37,199 nucleotides of DNA from an uncultured Verrucomicrobia subdivision 3 bacterium (GTDB lineage: Bacteria; Verrucomicrobiota; Verrucomicrobiia; Limisphaerales; UBA11358), in assembly GCA_903944085.1 (NCBI GenBank), contig CAJAQO010000312.1, positions 1-37,199 of the forward strand. Direction: 5' to 3'. The stretch's first letter is position 1, and each line of letters opens with the position of its first letter. The translations under genes and the position numbers were made by a program. Shown here piece by piece: positions 17,830 to 28,462 of this stretch. The notes beneath the pieces are model-generated. The model searched no databases. It was not told the DNA's origin and saw only the letters and a list, made by a program, of their open reading frames with translations.

Positions 17830-17836
17830 AAAATAA

Positions 17837-18916
<1,080 letters not shown>

Positions 18917-18924
18917 TTTTCCCT

Positions 18925-18995
18925 CGTAATCCCAATCGTAATCTTACTCTTAATCGGTGTTGAGGATTACGATTAGGAGCAAGATTAAGATTATG
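18925..18995. repeat. Hexamer-based inverted repeat (TAATCG/GATTAC type) between prfA and the HAD gene
   Basis: The left half has units such as CAATCG-TAATCT-TACTCT-TAATCG; the right half has GATTAC-GATTAG-GAGCAA-GATTAA-GATTAT. The two halves are imperfect reverse complements around 18958-18964. The right arm runs into the start codon of the next gene at 18993, leaving only GGAGCAAGA as a possible ribosome binding site. Confidence 0.8.
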
Positions 18996-19562
18996 ACCAA
19001 TATTAAAGGCCTTATTTTCGACTGCGACGGCACGCTGGCTGACACCATGCCCCTGCACTGGCACGCCTGGCAGATGATCACGCGCCGGCACGATTTGCAC
19101 TTCCCTGAGGACCGTTTTTATTCGCTCGGCGGCGTGCCATCGCGCGACATTTTGAAAATGCTGGCGGAGGAGCAGGGCCGTTCGCTCGACCACATTGCCG
19201 TGGCGCACGAAAAGGAAAATGTTTATCTACCGCTCATGGCCCAGGTTGAGCCAATCCAAGCCGTGGTGGAAATCGCCCTGGCCAATTTTGGCAAAATCCC
19301 CATGGCCGTTGCCTCTGGAGGCACGCAGCCAATCATCGTCGGCGTGCTGGAGCATTTGAAAATCCGGCATTTGTTTGCTGCGGTCGTGACCAGCGAGATG
19401 GTGAAAAAGCAGAAGCCAGCGCCGGATATTTTTCTCGAAGCCGCGCGGCGCATCGGCGTGGAACCGCAATTCTGTCGCGCTTACGAAGACACCGAGCTTG
19501 GTTTGCAAGCCATCCGCTCCGCAGGCATGGATGCAATTGATGTGCGCAATTTGCGACGGTAA
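18993..19562 (+). CDS. HAD-superfamily hydrolase, beta-phosphoglucomutase/YqaB-like
   Basis: 189 residues from the ATG at 18993, which places motif I at residues 10-14 (FDCDGTLADTMPLHWHAW). Motif II is the serine in VASGG, motif III the lysine in VKKQKPAPDIFLEAARRIG, motif IV the acidic pair in AYEDTELGLQA. The helical cap between motifs I and II is of the C1 type, and GGVPSRDIL is typical of the fructose-1-phosphatase/phosphoglucomutase group. Asp10 would form the phosphoaspartate and Asp12 act as acid/base. The substrate is a small phosphorylated sugar or similar and cannot be read from sequence. Its GC-rich codon use matches the left flank, and the composition falls just after its stop. 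Confidence 0.88.
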   Translation: MTNIKGLIFDCDGTLADTMPLHWHAWQMITRRHDLHFPEDRFYSLGGVPSRDILKMLAEEQGRSLDHIAVAHEKENVYLPLMAQVEPIQAVVEIALANFGKIPMAVASGGTQPIIVGVLEHLKIRHLFAAVVTSEMVKKQKPAPDIFLEAARRIGVEPQFCRAYEDTELGLQAIRSAGMDAIDVRNLRR

Positions 19563-19806
19563 GAAAGAATAGCCGAGAGATATTTATAATTGATCATATC
19601 CAACTGCCAAAATCGCTCATTGGATGCCGCCTTTTGAGGGTGTTATTGTTGGCTTTCACAAAGATGAGCTGTCGGAAGCGGATGTGAAATGGCATTCAAC
19701 GATAGACTTCGTTGTCAGTGTAGCCGCCGTTGAACCGCTCATTTTGCCCGCGAATTTTCTTGCCAGAACCGGAAAAAAAATCATTCAATCGCTGCCGGAC
19801 AAATAT

Positions 19807-21402
19807 ATGAATTATACAAAAAAACAGTGGTGGGAACGTTTTCAAAAATATTACACACCCTTTCCAGAACTGGGTTTGGCAATTGATTTGAGCCGCATGA
19901 ATGTGGATGACGGATTCTTTGCTACCATGGAGCCCAAAATCCAAAAGGCCTTTGCGGATATGGCTGCGCTGGAAGCCGGGGCCATAGCCAATCCTGATGA
20001 ACAGCGCATGGTCGGACACTATTGGCTGCGCAATCCATCGCTCGCACCGACCCCGGAGATCCGCCGCGAAATTGAAGAAACACTAATAAATATCAAAAAT
20101 TTTGCCGCCAGCATTCATTCTGGTGCCACACGAGGCGAAGGTGGAAAATTCAAAAACTTTCTGCTTATCGGCATCGGAGGTTCCGCGCTCGGTCCGCAAT
20201 TCGTTGCCCAAGCTCTCGGCGATCCTCGCAAGGACAAACTCAAACCGTTTTTTTTTGACAATACCGATCCCGACGGAATGAATCGAACTTTGTCTGCCAT
20301 TGGGAAAAAACTCAATCGAACTCTGTGCATCGTTATTTCAAAATCTGGTGGCACCAAAGAAACACGCAACGGAATGCTCGCAGCTCAAGCAGCTTATAAT
20401 AAATTAGGTTTGGATTTTGGTCGCCATGCTGTGGCTGTGACTATGTTTGGAAGTGAATTGGACAATTACAGTAAAACTAATCAATGGATCGAGCGTTTCC
20501 CAATGTGGGATTGGGTTGGTGGCCGAACCAGCGAACTTTCGGCTGTAGGACTTTTACCTGCGGCTTTGCAAGGAATAAACATTGATAAATTATTGGCAGG
20601 CGCAGCGATAGCTGACAATTCGACTCGGAGTAACTCCGTTAAATCTAATCCCGCAGCACAACTTGCACTGGCGTGGTTTTCCTCTGGAAACGGTAGAGGG
20701 ACTAAAAGCATGGTTATTTTGCCTTATAAAGACAGATTGGAGCTATTTTCCAAGTATCTTCAGCAGCTTGTGATGGAGTCTCTGGGTAAAGCCATCGATT
20801 TAGATGGAAAATTGGTAAATCAGGGAATATGTGTTTTTGGTAACAAAGGATCAACAGACCAACATTCTTATATTCAGCAGTTAAGAGATGGCCTAAACGA
20901 TTTTTTTGTAACTTTCATTGAGGTGCAAAAAGAACAGGTTGGTGATCCAATTTACCCCGAACCAGATACAACATCAGGTGATTTTTTGGAGGGTTTCTTA
21001 TTAGGAACAAGGTCGGCACTGGCTGAAAATGACCGAGAGTCCATGACAATTACAATTGAAGACATCAATCCGATGTCAATTGGGCTTTTGATTGCTCTAT
21101 TCGAACGTGCCGTTGGGTTCTATGCCAACCTAATTAATATCAATGCCTATCATCAACCTGGCGTAGAAGCTGGCAAGAAAGCTGCCGAAAATATTTTGGC
21201 CATTCAAAATCAAATAGTCACTTTTTTGAGATCAAAATTGAATCAAAGATTTACAGTGGATGAAATATCAAAAGTCTTAGGACGAGAGGAGGAAATGGAA
21301 AATATTTTCAAGATTATCGAACATATCGCTTCCAACCCAATACGCAGAATAAAAAAGAAACCTTCGAGGAATATATTTGAAGCGCAATATAAAATGACAT
21401 AA
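19807..21402 (+). CDS. pgi: Glucose-6-phosphate isomerase
   Basis: 531 residues from the ATG at 19807 ([26 protein letters not shown] follows, shown in part), a normal length. The frame stays open to a TGA at 19591, and an ATG at 19624 would add 61 residues that I cannot match to the family. It interconverts glucose-6-phosphate and fructose-6-phosphate in glycolysis. Two SIS domains are visible: [20 protein letters not shown] with [16 protein letters not shown], and the [16 protein letters not shown] signature. Probable catalytic residues are Glu324 (VMESLGKA), His353 (TDQHSYIQQ) and Lys457 ([10 protein letters not shown]). The [11 protein letters not shown] form is unlike E. coli FDQWGVELGK and recalls cyanobacterial or archaeal-type members. 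From about 20300 on, codons are AT-rich compared with both flanks; mnmG starts 8 bases downstream. Confidence 0.93.
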   Translation: MNYTKKQWWERFQKYYTPFPELGLAIDLSRMNVDDGFFATMEPKIQKAFADMAALEAGAIANPDEQRMVGHYWLRNPSLAPTPEIRREIEETLINIKNFAASIHSGATRGEGGKFKNFLLIGIGGSALGPQFVAQALGDPRKDKLKPFFFDNTDPDGMNRTLSAIGKKLNRTLCIVISKSGGTKETRNGMLAAQAAYNKLGLDFGRHAVAVTMFGSELDNYSKTNQWIERFPMWDWVGGRTSELSAVGLLPAALQGINIDKLLAGAAIADNSTRSNSVKSNPAAQLALAWFSSGNGRGTKSMVILPYKDRLELFSKYLQQLVMESLGKAIDLDGKLVNQGICVFGNKGSTDQHSYIQQLRDGLNDFFVTFIEVQKEQVGDPIYPEPDTTSGDFLEGFLLGTRSALAENDRESMTITIEDINPMSIGLLIALFERAVGFYANLININAYHQPGVEAGKKAAENILAIQNQIVTFLRSKLNQRFTVDEISKVLGREEEMENIFKIIEHIASNPIRRIKKKPSRNIFEAQYKMT

Positions 21403-21410
21403 AACGCGCG

Positions 21411-23357
21411 ATGTTTTTATATCCCAAGCGATATGATGTGATTGTTATTGGCGCTGGCCATGCTGGCGTCGAAGCAGCATTGGCAGCGGCAAGAATGGGT
21501 TGCCAAACCTTATTATTAACAATAAATGCTGATGCGATTGGCCAGATGTCCTGTAATCCAGCAATAGGAGGCTTGGCAAAGGGCCATCTAGTTCGTGAAA
21601 TTGATGCCTTGGGAGGAGAAATGGCAAAAGCAACCGATATGACAGGCCTTCAATTCAGAATGTTAAACACAAAAAAAGGACCAGCAGTATGGGCTCCGCG
21701 AGCACAATGTGATAAAAAGGCATATCAATATAGGCTAAAGTGGATATGTGAATCAGAAACCAATCTGGACGTTAAACAAGGTCAGTCTTCAAGAATTCTC
21801 CATAAAGATGGGATTGTATCTGGCGTCGAAACCACTTTAGGAGTTCAATTTTTTGGAGCATGCGTTGTTGTAACTACAGGAACTTTTTTGCGTGGTTTAA
21901 TGCACATAGGTATGAACCAGCAATCTGGAGGGCGTGCTGGAGATGCAGCAGCTCTTAACCTCTCTAGTTCACTTAAGGAATTAGGCCTAGAACTTGGTCG
22001 CCTAAAAACCGGCACTCCCCCAAGGCTTTTACGAAAATCAATTGATTTTTCGAAAACAATAGAGCAAAAAGGTGACGAGCCTATCTCTTTTTTCTCATAC
22101 TGCAAGGAGGACTTGTTCCATGTGGAACAATTGCATGTTCCGAACCCTTGCTTGAGTATTTCCAATGGGAAATACCCTATGGGATCAGTTTTGGATAGAA
22201 TTAATGGGCAGTTATCATGCTACATAACGTCAACAACTGAAAAAACAGCCGATATTATTCGAAATAATATTCACAAATCAGCGATGTATTGTGGTCGAAT
22301 CGAAGGTGTTGGGCCAAGGTATTGTCCTTCCATTGAAGATAAAATCGTCAGGTTTTCTGAAAAAGAACGACATCAGATTTTTTTAGAACCTGAAGGTATT
22401 GCAACTGACGAATTCTATCTAAATGGTTGTTCGACAAGTTTGCCGTTTGAAATTCAGGTCGAAATGGTGCGCACAATTGTCGGCTGCGAAAATGCCGAAA
22501 TTCTCCGACCAGCATATGCAGTTGAGTATGATTTTGTTTTTCCAACGCAGCTTAACCAAACGCTCGAAACAAAAGTCTGCTCAAATCTTTTCTTGGCGGG
22601 CCAAATAAATGGGACATCTGGATACGAAGAAGCTGGCGCGCAGGGAATTATAGCTGGAATTAATGCTGCATTGAAGTCGAAAGGCCAAGATCAGATAGTT
22701 CTTCGTCGTGACCAAGCCTATATCGGCGTTTTAATTGATGATTTGGTTGTTAAAGGCACAACTGAACCATATAGGATGTTTACGTCGCGAGCTGAATATC
22801 GTTTGCTGCTTCGCCAAGACAACGCTGATTTGAGGTTGAGCCATATAGGGGAGAGAATCGGATTATTGCCAAAGCGGAATTGTGAACGCTTTAAAGCAAA
22901 AAAAACTGCCATTGAAAACGAAATAATTCGGCTTTACAAAACATATTATGAATCAGATACGCTTGCAAAAATTCTTTGCAGAACCGGCATGGATTATCGA
23001 AATCTTCCGAAACGGGATGAAAGTTTGTCTGAAGAAGTGATTCAACAGGTTGAAATCGCGGTAAAATATGCCGGCTATGTCGAGCGACAGGAAGTCGAAG
23101 TGGCCCGATCAAAAAACTTGGAAGGCAAAATAATTCCGACCACCTTCGATTTTTCAACCGTGCCAAGTTTGCGTCTGGAGGCGAGGCAGAAACTTGCAGA
23201 AATTAGGCCTCAAACGATTGGTCAAGCCGGAAGAATTTCAGGTGTTTCTCCGGCAGACATCAGTCTCCTATTGGTTTGGTTGAAACGCGCCGGAACAAAG
23301 CGCGTGCCAGAGGAAGTTTCGAAGATTGATGCAGAAATCTGTGAATCAGAAGATTAA
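21411..23357 (+). CDS. mnmG: tRNA uridine-5-carboxymethylaminomethyl modification enzyme MnmG
   Basis: 648 residues. With MnmE it installs the carboxymethylaminomethyl group on wobble U34 of certain tRNAs. FAD-binding [17 protein letters not shown] starts at residue 14. Further hallmarks are [100 protein letters not shown] and the C-terminal [17 protein letters not shown] and [15 protein letters not shown]. All are intact, so it should be active. The gene is strikingly AT-rich for this window, with many TTA, ATA and AAA codons. It is followed 52 bases later by GC-rich genes. mnmE is not in the window. Confidence 0.97.
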   Translation: MFLYPKRYDVIVIGAGHAGVEAALAAARMGCQTLLLTINADAIGQMSCNPAIGGLAKGHLVREIDALGGEMAKATDMTGLQFRMLNTKKGPAVWAPRAQCDKKAYQYRLKWICESETNLDVKQGQSSRILHKDGIVSGVETTLGVQFFGACVVVTTGTFLRGLMHIGMNQQSGGRAGDAAALNLSSSLKELGLELGRLKTGTPPRLLRKSIDFSKTIEQKGDEPISFFSYCKEDLFHVEQLHVPNPCLSISNGKYPMGSVLDRINGQLSCYITSTTEKTADIIRNNIHKSAMYCGRIEGVGPRYCPSIEDKIVRFSEKERHQIFLEPEGIATDEFYLNGCSTSLPFEIQVEMVRTIVGCENAEILRPAYAVEYDFVFPTQLNQTLETKVCSNLFLAGQINGTSGYEEAGAQGIIAGINAALKSKGQDQIVLRRDQAYIGVLIDDLVVKGTTEPYRMFTSRAEYRLLLRQDNADLRLSHIGERIGLLPKRNCERFKAKKTAIENEIIRLYKTYYESDTLAKILCRTGMDYRNLPKRDESLSEEVIQQVEIAVKYAGYVERQEVEVARSKNLEGKIIPTTFDFSTVPSLRLEARQKLAEIRPQTIGQAGRISGVSPADISLLLVWLKRAGTKRVPEEVSKIDAEICESED

Positions 23358-23409
23358 GTATTATAACTAAAATCATGACAGAAATGAATCGGATTTCTCA
23401 ATACGATCA

Positions 23410-25764
23410 ATGAAGCATCCGCGCAATGGTTTTTACCAGCTCGCACGGATGAGTATTTTCTGCGCCGCTAGTTTTTTGCGTGCTCAAGATATTAGCCCCG
23501 CGCACACACTGGAGGACTTGCGCGGACAGCTTGCTGCGCATCTGGCCCAGCCGCGTTTCAGCAGCGCTTTGTGGGGCGTGAAAATTGTTTCGCTCGATTC
23601 TGGGAAAACAATTTGGGACCATCACAGTGACCGGCTAATGAGTCCTGCGTCCAATAGTAAACTGTATGCGGGCGCGCTTGCTCTCGACCGGCTCGGCGCG
23701 GATTACCGCATCTTTACGCCCATCCTCGCCACCGCCAAGCCTGATGCTGTTGGCACAGTGCGCGGCGATCTGGTGATTGGCGGGCGTGGCGATCCAAGCT
23801 GGAACGCACGCCATGCCGGGACGAACTTTTGGGATTTGTTTGCGCCGTTCGTCGCCGTGCTGACCAATGCGGGCGTGCGGCTGGTTAGCGGCGATTTGAT
23901 CGGTGACGCGACTTTTTTCCACTCGCCACCCAACGGTTCCAGTTGGGCGGTGGAGGATCTGGAAGATTCCGAAGGCGCGGAAATTTCCGCGCTGACAATC
24001 AATGACAATTTTACGCAAATCCGCGTTTTGCCCGGCTCGGCAGTCGGCAAGCCTTGCGGGTTGGATATTCTTGATCCTCTCACCGGACTGCAAATCGACA
24101 ATCAAACCACGACAGGCACTAACGGTGAGCCGAGATACATTGAGACGCATCGGTTTCGCGGTGAAAATGTCGTTCATGTTTTCGGCGGGTTGCCCGCTGA
24201 CGGTGAACCGGAAATGGTTGAAGTGCCTGTGCTGCGTCCGGCGGAATGGTTTACCGTCGCGTTGAAAGAAGCACTGCGGCGGAATGGAATCAACGTGGCG
24301 GGTGCCGCGCACTCCGTGTCATGGCCTTCGCTCCCACCGGCGGCGAACGTGAAACTAGGCGAGGTTGTTTCACTGCCGTTGCGCGAATTGGTCCACGACT
24401 TCATGAAGCCATCGCAGAATCTGGAGACGGATTTGATCTTTGAACACACCGGCGAAAAGGCGCGCGGCAGCAACTCGCCGCCGTGGGAAACTTCCGAGCA
24501 GTGCGCGCTGAACGCGCTGCAGGAATTTCTCGCCACCAACGGACTGCCGGCTGCCGATGTGCATTTTGACGAAGGCTCCGGCCTTTCGCGCAATAATCTC
24601 ACGACGGCAAACGCCACGGTCGCGCTGCTGCAATGCATGGCAAAACATCCGGCGGCGGCGGATTTCATTGCCGCACTGCCGGTCGCTGGCGTGGATGGAA
24701 CGTTGCGGCGCCGCATGAAAAACACCCCCGCGTTTCAAAATGTCCGCGCCAAAACCGGCACGTTGCGCTGGGTGAATGCGCTTTCAGGGTTTGTCACGAC
24801 GGCGGCCGGCGAGCATCTCGTGTTTAGTCTGATGCTGAACCGCTATGACCCGCCGCCGAACCGCAAGCGCACGGACGAGTTGGACGACATCGCAGTGATG
24901 CTCGCACAGTTTGCCGGCCGCACCGACCAATCGCAGGAGCAAAAATTCGCGCCGCAAGGAACCCTGCTTGTCACGCAGTTTTTGGCCGCGCCGTTCCCGC
25001 ATCCGGCGCGCGCGGAGGGCCACCGGTGGCACGATGAAATTTTTTCAGCGGCGGAAAATTATTCCGACAGCACGGTGGCGCTGTTCATCCCAAAAAATTT
25101 CCGGGCGACCGACAAGATTGATTTCATCGTGCATTTTCATGGCTGGCGGCACTCCGTAGCCGGCACGCTTGACGAATATCAACTGATTGAACAGCTCGCC
25201 GCCAGCGGCAAGAACGCCATCCTCATCGTGCCGCAAGGCCCGCGCAATGCGGCGGATTCTTTCGGCGGCAAACTGGAGGACACGAACGGTTTCAAAATTT
25301 TCATGGCCGAGGCGGTGGAGAAGCTGCGCGCGAGCGGCGTGCTGGCCAACACAAATTTTGAAATCGGCCAGATCATTATTTCCGGCCACAGCGGCGGCTA
25401 TCACGTCATGGCGGCGATTTTAGATCACGGTGGTCTGGCGGAAAACATCCGCGAGGTATGGCTCTTCGACGCGCTTTACGGCAACACGGAAAATTTCGTC
25501 GGTTGGCAAAAAAATGAGAACGGGCGGCTGCTCGACATCTACACCGATCACGGCGGCACCAAAGACGAAACGGAAAATTTGCTGGCATTCTATCGCACCA
25601 ACAGCGTCGGTCTTTTTGCCGGCGAGGACACGAACGCCACGCCGGAAATTTTGCGGACAAACGCCTTGGTTTTCCTGCACACGGATATGATCCACAACGA
25701 TGTGGTTGCCAAACGCGGCACGTTCGGACAATTTCTCAAAACCAGCTGCCTGCAAAACCAATGA
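23410..25764 (+). CDS. D-Ala-D-Ala carboxypeptidase/endopeptidase (S13, PBP4 type) fused to an alpha/beta-hydrolase domain
   Basis: 784 residues, against about 480-500 for ordinary DacB. An N-terminal signal peptide is likely (start ATG 23410, alternative ATG 23449; FCAASFLRAQ). Residues about 35-510 are an S13 domain with SxxK at Ser81-Lys84 (SPASNSKLY), SxN at 393-395 (GSGLSRNN) and KTG at 448-450 (RAKTGTLRWVNALSGFV). After a linker near 515 a second domain runs to the end: DFIVHFHGWRHS, AILIVPQGPRN, the nucleophile elbow GHSGG at 659-663 (Ser661), VWLFDALYG and a late His in TDMIHNDV. This is a complete-looking serine esterase fold. No frameshift is involved. DacB trims peptidoglycan peptides in the periplasm; the esterase substrate is unknown. 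The stop overlaps namZ by 4 bases. Confidence 0.9.
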   Translation: MKHPRNGFYQLARMSIFCAASFLRAQDISPAHTLEDLRGQLAAHLAQPRFSSALWGVKIVSLDSGKTIWDHHSDRLMSPASNSKLYAGALALDRLGADYRIFTPILATAKPDAVGTVRGDLVIGGRGDPSWNARHAGTNFWDLFAPFVAVLTNAGVRLVSGDLIGDATFFHSPPNGSSWAVEDLEDSEGAEISALTINDNFTQIRVLPGSAVGKPCGLDILDPLTGLQIDNQTTTGTNGEPRYIETHRFRGENVVHVFGGLPADGEPEMVEVPVLRPAEWFTVALKEALRRNGINVAGAAHSVSWPSLPPAANVKLGEVVSLPLRELVHDFMKPSQNLETDLIFEHTGEKARGSNSPPWETSEQCALNALQEFLATNGLPAADVHFDEGSGLSRNNLTTANATVALLQCMAKHPAAADFIAALPVAGVDGTLRRRMKNTPAFQNVRAKTGTLRWVNALSGFVTTAAGEHLVFSLMLNRYDPPPNRKRTDELDDIAVMLAQFAGRTDQSQEQKFAPQGTLLVTQFLAAPFPHPARAEGHRWHDEIFSAAENYSDSTVALFIPKNFRATDKIDFIVHFHGWRHSVAGTLDEYQLIEQLAASGKNAILIVPQGPRNAADSFGGKLEDTNGFKIFMAEAVEKLRASGVLANTNFEIGQIIISGHSGGYHVMAAILDHGGLAENIREVWLFDALYGNTENFVGWQKNENGRLLDIYTDHGGTKDETENLLAFYRTNSVGLFAGEDTNATPEILRTNALVFLHTDMIHNDVVAKRGTFGQFLKTSCLQNQ

Positions 25765-27068
25765 GCCTCCGCCCTGGTTTCATTTGTGTTTTGGCCGCGC
25801 TGCTGGCCGGCTGTCAAACTATGCCCACCAAGAAAATTTCCACGCGGTCGCCGGTGAAACTCGGCGTCGAAGTCCTGTTTGCCAAACACCTCGATTTGAT
25901 TCGCGGCAAACATGTCGGTCTCATCACCAATCCGACCGGCCTGGACAGCCAGCTCGACAGCATCATCGAACTTTTCCGCGCGCAGCCGGAGGTTCAGTTG
26001 GTGGCGCTTTACGGGCCGGAGCACGGCGTGCGCGGCAATGCGCAGGCCGGCGAATATGTGCCGTTTTATTTTGACGAACATTTCAAGCTGCCGGTGTTCA
26101 GCCTCTACGGTCAGACGCACAAGCCGCCGGCCGACATGCTGACGAACATTGACGAATACATGCGCAGCTTCGATACGAAACATGAAGGCAAAAAAGTCGA
26201 AGCCGGCATGATGAATTCCGTGGACGTGATGGTGTTCGATTTGCAGGACGTCGGCACGCGCGTCTATACCTACGTCGCCACGATGGCCAACGCGATGGAA
26301 GCGGCGGTGAACGCGGGCATTCCGTTCGTCGTGTTGGACCGGCCGAATCCCATCGGCGGCGCGGTGATGGAAGGCACGATTTTGGAGTATCCAAAATTCA
26401 GTTCGTTCATCGGGCATTATCCGATTCCCCTGCGCCACGGCATGACCGTTGGCGAGTTGGCGCAACTGTTCAACGCGCAATTTCTCACGAACCAATGCCA
26501 GCTCACCGTCGTGCCGATGGAAAACTGGAGGCGCGATGAATGGTTCGATGAAACTTCGTTGCCATGGACGCTACCGTCGCCGAATTTGCCGACGCTCGCC
26601 AGCACGACGGTTTATCCAGGACAAGTGATCATCGAAGGCACAAATCTGTCCGAAGGCCGTGGCACGACGAAGCCGTTTGAAATGTTCGGTGCGCCGTGGA
26701 TTGACGGCTACGTGCTCGCGCAAAAATTGAATTCCCTGCATTTGCCCGGCGTGAAATTCCGCGAAGTTTATTTTACGCCGACGTTTTCAAAATTTTCCGG
26801 CGAACAATGCGGCGGCTGCCAGTTGCATGTGACGGATCGCGACCTATATCGTTCCGTCGCGACGACGCTGCACATTCTGGCCGAGATCAAAAAACTATAC
26901 GGCGACAAACTGGAATTGCACGCGAGTTATTTTGATCACGTCATGGGCACCACGTCCGTGCGCGCGGCGCTGGAACGCGGCGAGCCGCCGGAAAAAATTG
27001 TTTCCCGCTTTGCGCCGGGGCTGGCGGAGTTTGCCAAACTGCGCGCGCCATTTTTGTTGTATCCGTAA
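25761..27068 (+). CDS. namZ: Exo-beta-N-acetylmuramidase NamZ-type lipoprotein (DUF1343)
   Basis: 435 residues. A lipobox ends at Cys18 (LAALLAGC), so it is a lipoprotein. DUF1343/GH171 hallmarks are plentiful: GKHVGLITNPTGLDS, VALYGPEHGVRGNAQAGE, VFDLQDVGTRVYTYVATMANAMEAA, VVLDRPNPIGG, the LRHGMTVGELAQLFN stretch, LSEGRGTTKPFEMFGAPWID and HASYFDHVMGT. Characterised NamZ enzymes remove terminal MurNAc from peptidoglycan fragments. In Bacillus subtilis namZ lies with nagZ and amiE. Here the operon has a DD-peptidase before it and an AmiE-like gene after it, but no nagZ. It starts by ATGA overlap with the dacB-type gene. Confidence 0.93.
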   Translation: MSLRPGFICVLAALLAGCQTMPTKKISTRSPVKLGVEVLFAKHLDLIRGKHVGLITNPTGLDSQLDSIIELFRAQPEVQLVALYGPEHGVRGNAQAGEYVPFYFDEHFKLPVFSLYGQTHKPPADMLTNIDEYMRSFDTKHEGKKVEAGMMNSVDVMVFDLQDVGTRVYTYVATMANAMEAAVNAGIPFVVLDRPNPIGGAVMEGTILEYPKFSSFIGHYPIPLRHGMTVGELAQLFNAQFLTNQCQLTVVPMENWRRDEWFDETSLPWTLPSPNLPTLASTTVYPGQVIIEGTNLSEGRGTTKPFEMFGAPWIDGYVLAQKLNSLHLPGVKFREVYFTPTFSKFSGEQCGGCQLHVTDRDLYRSVATTLHILAEIKKLYGDKLELHASYFDHVMGTTSVRAALERGEPPEKIVSRFAPGLAEFAKLRAPFLLYP

Positions 27069-27073
27069 ATCGC

Positions 27074-28231
27074 ATGAAACGGTGCGTGATTTTTCTGCTG
27101 TTGCTCGGGCTGGCTTTCGGCTGCGCCACCGCGCCTCAAACGGTTTTTCGCCCGGAAAAACTGGCGGCGATGGATGCGGCCATCACCAACGCCATCGCGA
27201 ACCAGCAATGTCCCGGCGGCGTGCTGTGGCTGGAACACAACGGCACGGCGTATCACAAGGCATTTGGCAGCCGCGCGCTCGTGCCCGCGCGCGAGCCGAT
27301 GACCGAAGATACCATTTTCGACGCGGCGTCATTGACCAAAGTTATTGCCACCACGCCCGCCGTGCTGCTGCTGATCGAACGCGGACAAGTGAAGCTGGAC
27401 GCGCCGGTGCAAACTTATATGCCTGAATTCACCGGCGACGGCAAAGCCCTGGTGACCGTGCGCGAATTGATGACGCACACTTCCGGTCTGCCGCCGGACA
27501 TCGAAACCAAGACCGACTGGCACGGACAAGCCGAGGCGATTAAAAAAGCCTGCGCAGAAAAATTACAGACGAAACCCGGCACGGTTTTCAAATACAGCGA
27601 TATTAATTTTTTTCTGCTCGGCGAAATCGTCCAGCGCGTGAGTCGGACGCCGCTGGAAGTTTTTGCGCGGCGTGAAATTTTCACGCCGCTGAAAATGACC
27701 GACACCGGATTTTTGCCGCCGACGGAAAAATTATTCCGCATCGCGCCGACGGAAGTGGTGACTGGCAAGCCTTGGCGCGGAATCGTTCACGACCCGACCG
27801 CGCGGCACATGGGCGGCGTGGCCGGCCACGCCGGGTTGTTCACCACGGCGCCGGATCTGGCGCGCTACGCGCGGATGCTGCTGAACCAGGGCAAGCTGGA
27901 TGGCGTGCGCTTCTTCAAACCCGAAACGGTCCAATTGATGACGAGCGTGCAAACGCCGCCGGAAATTTCCGCGAAGCGCGGTTTGGGCTGGGACATTGAC
28001 ACCGCCTTCAGTGGCCCGCGCGGCGACCTTTTCCCACTTGGTTCTTATGGGCACACGGGCTGGACGGGCGGCTCGCTGTGGCTTGATCCCGCCTCCGAAA
28101 CCTTCGTGATTTTTTTATCGAACCGGAATCATCCGACCGAGGCCGGCAATGTGATTTCGCTGCGGCACACGCTCGGCACCCTGGCGGCGGAAGCGGTTGC
28201 GAATGGTGATTTTTCCCGATTTTCCCGTTGA
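27074..28231 (+). CDS. Serine hydrolase of the class C beta-lactamase family, AmiE-like lipoprotein
   Basis: 385 residues. A short signal sequence ends in a lipobox at Cys17 (LGLAFGC). The beta-lactamase-fold motifs are SxxK at Ser86-Lys89 (AASLTKVIATT), Tyr174 in KYSDIN and the KTG equivalent His327-Thr-Gly (GHTGWTGGS). ELMTHTSGLPPD, GGVAGHAGLFTTAPDLARYARMLLN and FVIFLSNR are typical of the COG1680 esterase/amidase group. The B. subtilis relative AmiE (YbbE) is an N-acetylmuramyl-L-alanine amidase encoded beside NamZ. The same neighbourhood here, 5 bases downstream of namZ, makes removal of the peptide stem from MurNAc the best guess. Other options are an esterase or a true penicillin-binding protein. 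Confidence 0.88.
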   Translation: MKRCVIFLLLLGLAFGCATAPQTVFRPEKLAAMDAAITNAIANQQCPGGVLWLEHNGTAYHKAFGSRALVPAREPMTEDTIFDAASLTKVIATTPAVLLLIERGQVKLDAPVQTYMPEFTGDGKALVTVRELMTHTSGLPPDIETKTDWHGQAEAIKKACAEKLQTKPGTVFKYSDINFFLLGEIVQRVSRTPLEVFARREIFTPLKMTDTGFLPPTEKLFRIAPTEVVTGKPWRGIVHDPTARHMGGVAGHAGLFTTAPDLARYARMLLNQGKLDGVRFFKPETVQLMTSVQTPPEISAKRGLGWDIDTAFSGPRGDLFPLGSYGHTGWTGGSLWLDPASETFVIFLSNRNHPTEAGNVISLRHTLGTLAAEAVANGDFSRFSR

Positions 28232-28235
28232 AGCT

Positions 28236-28285
28236 GCTGGCGCTGCCGCCCGCGCGAGGAACCGCCGCCAGCCGGTTGTGTTTTT
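28236..28285 (+). terminator. Possible terminator of the dacB-namZ-amiE-like operon
   Basis: Stem GCTGGCG (28236-28242) with CGCCAGC (28266-28272) and a GC-rich loop, followed within 8 bases by TGTTTTTG. The loop is large and the T tract late, so the call is tentative. Confidence 0.4.
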
Positions 28286-28462
28286 GTAACATTCCCTCGG
28301 ATAAGGTAACAATTTATTTTTATTAATGCGGTATTTTTACAATTTTGATTGCAAACCGGTGGCGGCGGGCGTAAAAGCTGGATAAGTTTCGACCAACTTG
28401 AAACTGAAATCAAGCCGACCATTGTGGCCCGGCTTGGTGCAATGAAGTGATGAAGGAGAACT
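28286..28462 (+). promoter_or_regulatory. AT-rich leader, stem-loop and strong RBS of the secreted-protein gene
   Basis: Bases 28300-28350 are much more AT-rich than the surroundings and contain TACAAT (28338-28343) as a possible -10 box; no good -35 box is seen. A stem-loop CAAGCCG/CGGCTTG (28411-28417 with 28430-28436, and an inner CCA/TGG) lies just upstream of AAGGAGA (28453-28459), a near-consensus ribosome binding site that fixes the start at 28463. The hairpin could influence translation; this is inference. Confidence 0.45.

Noticed and set aside
18993-23357. A genomic island bounded by a tRNA or integrase
   Set aside because: No integrase, transposase, tRNA gene or direct repeat marks the edges; only composition differs.
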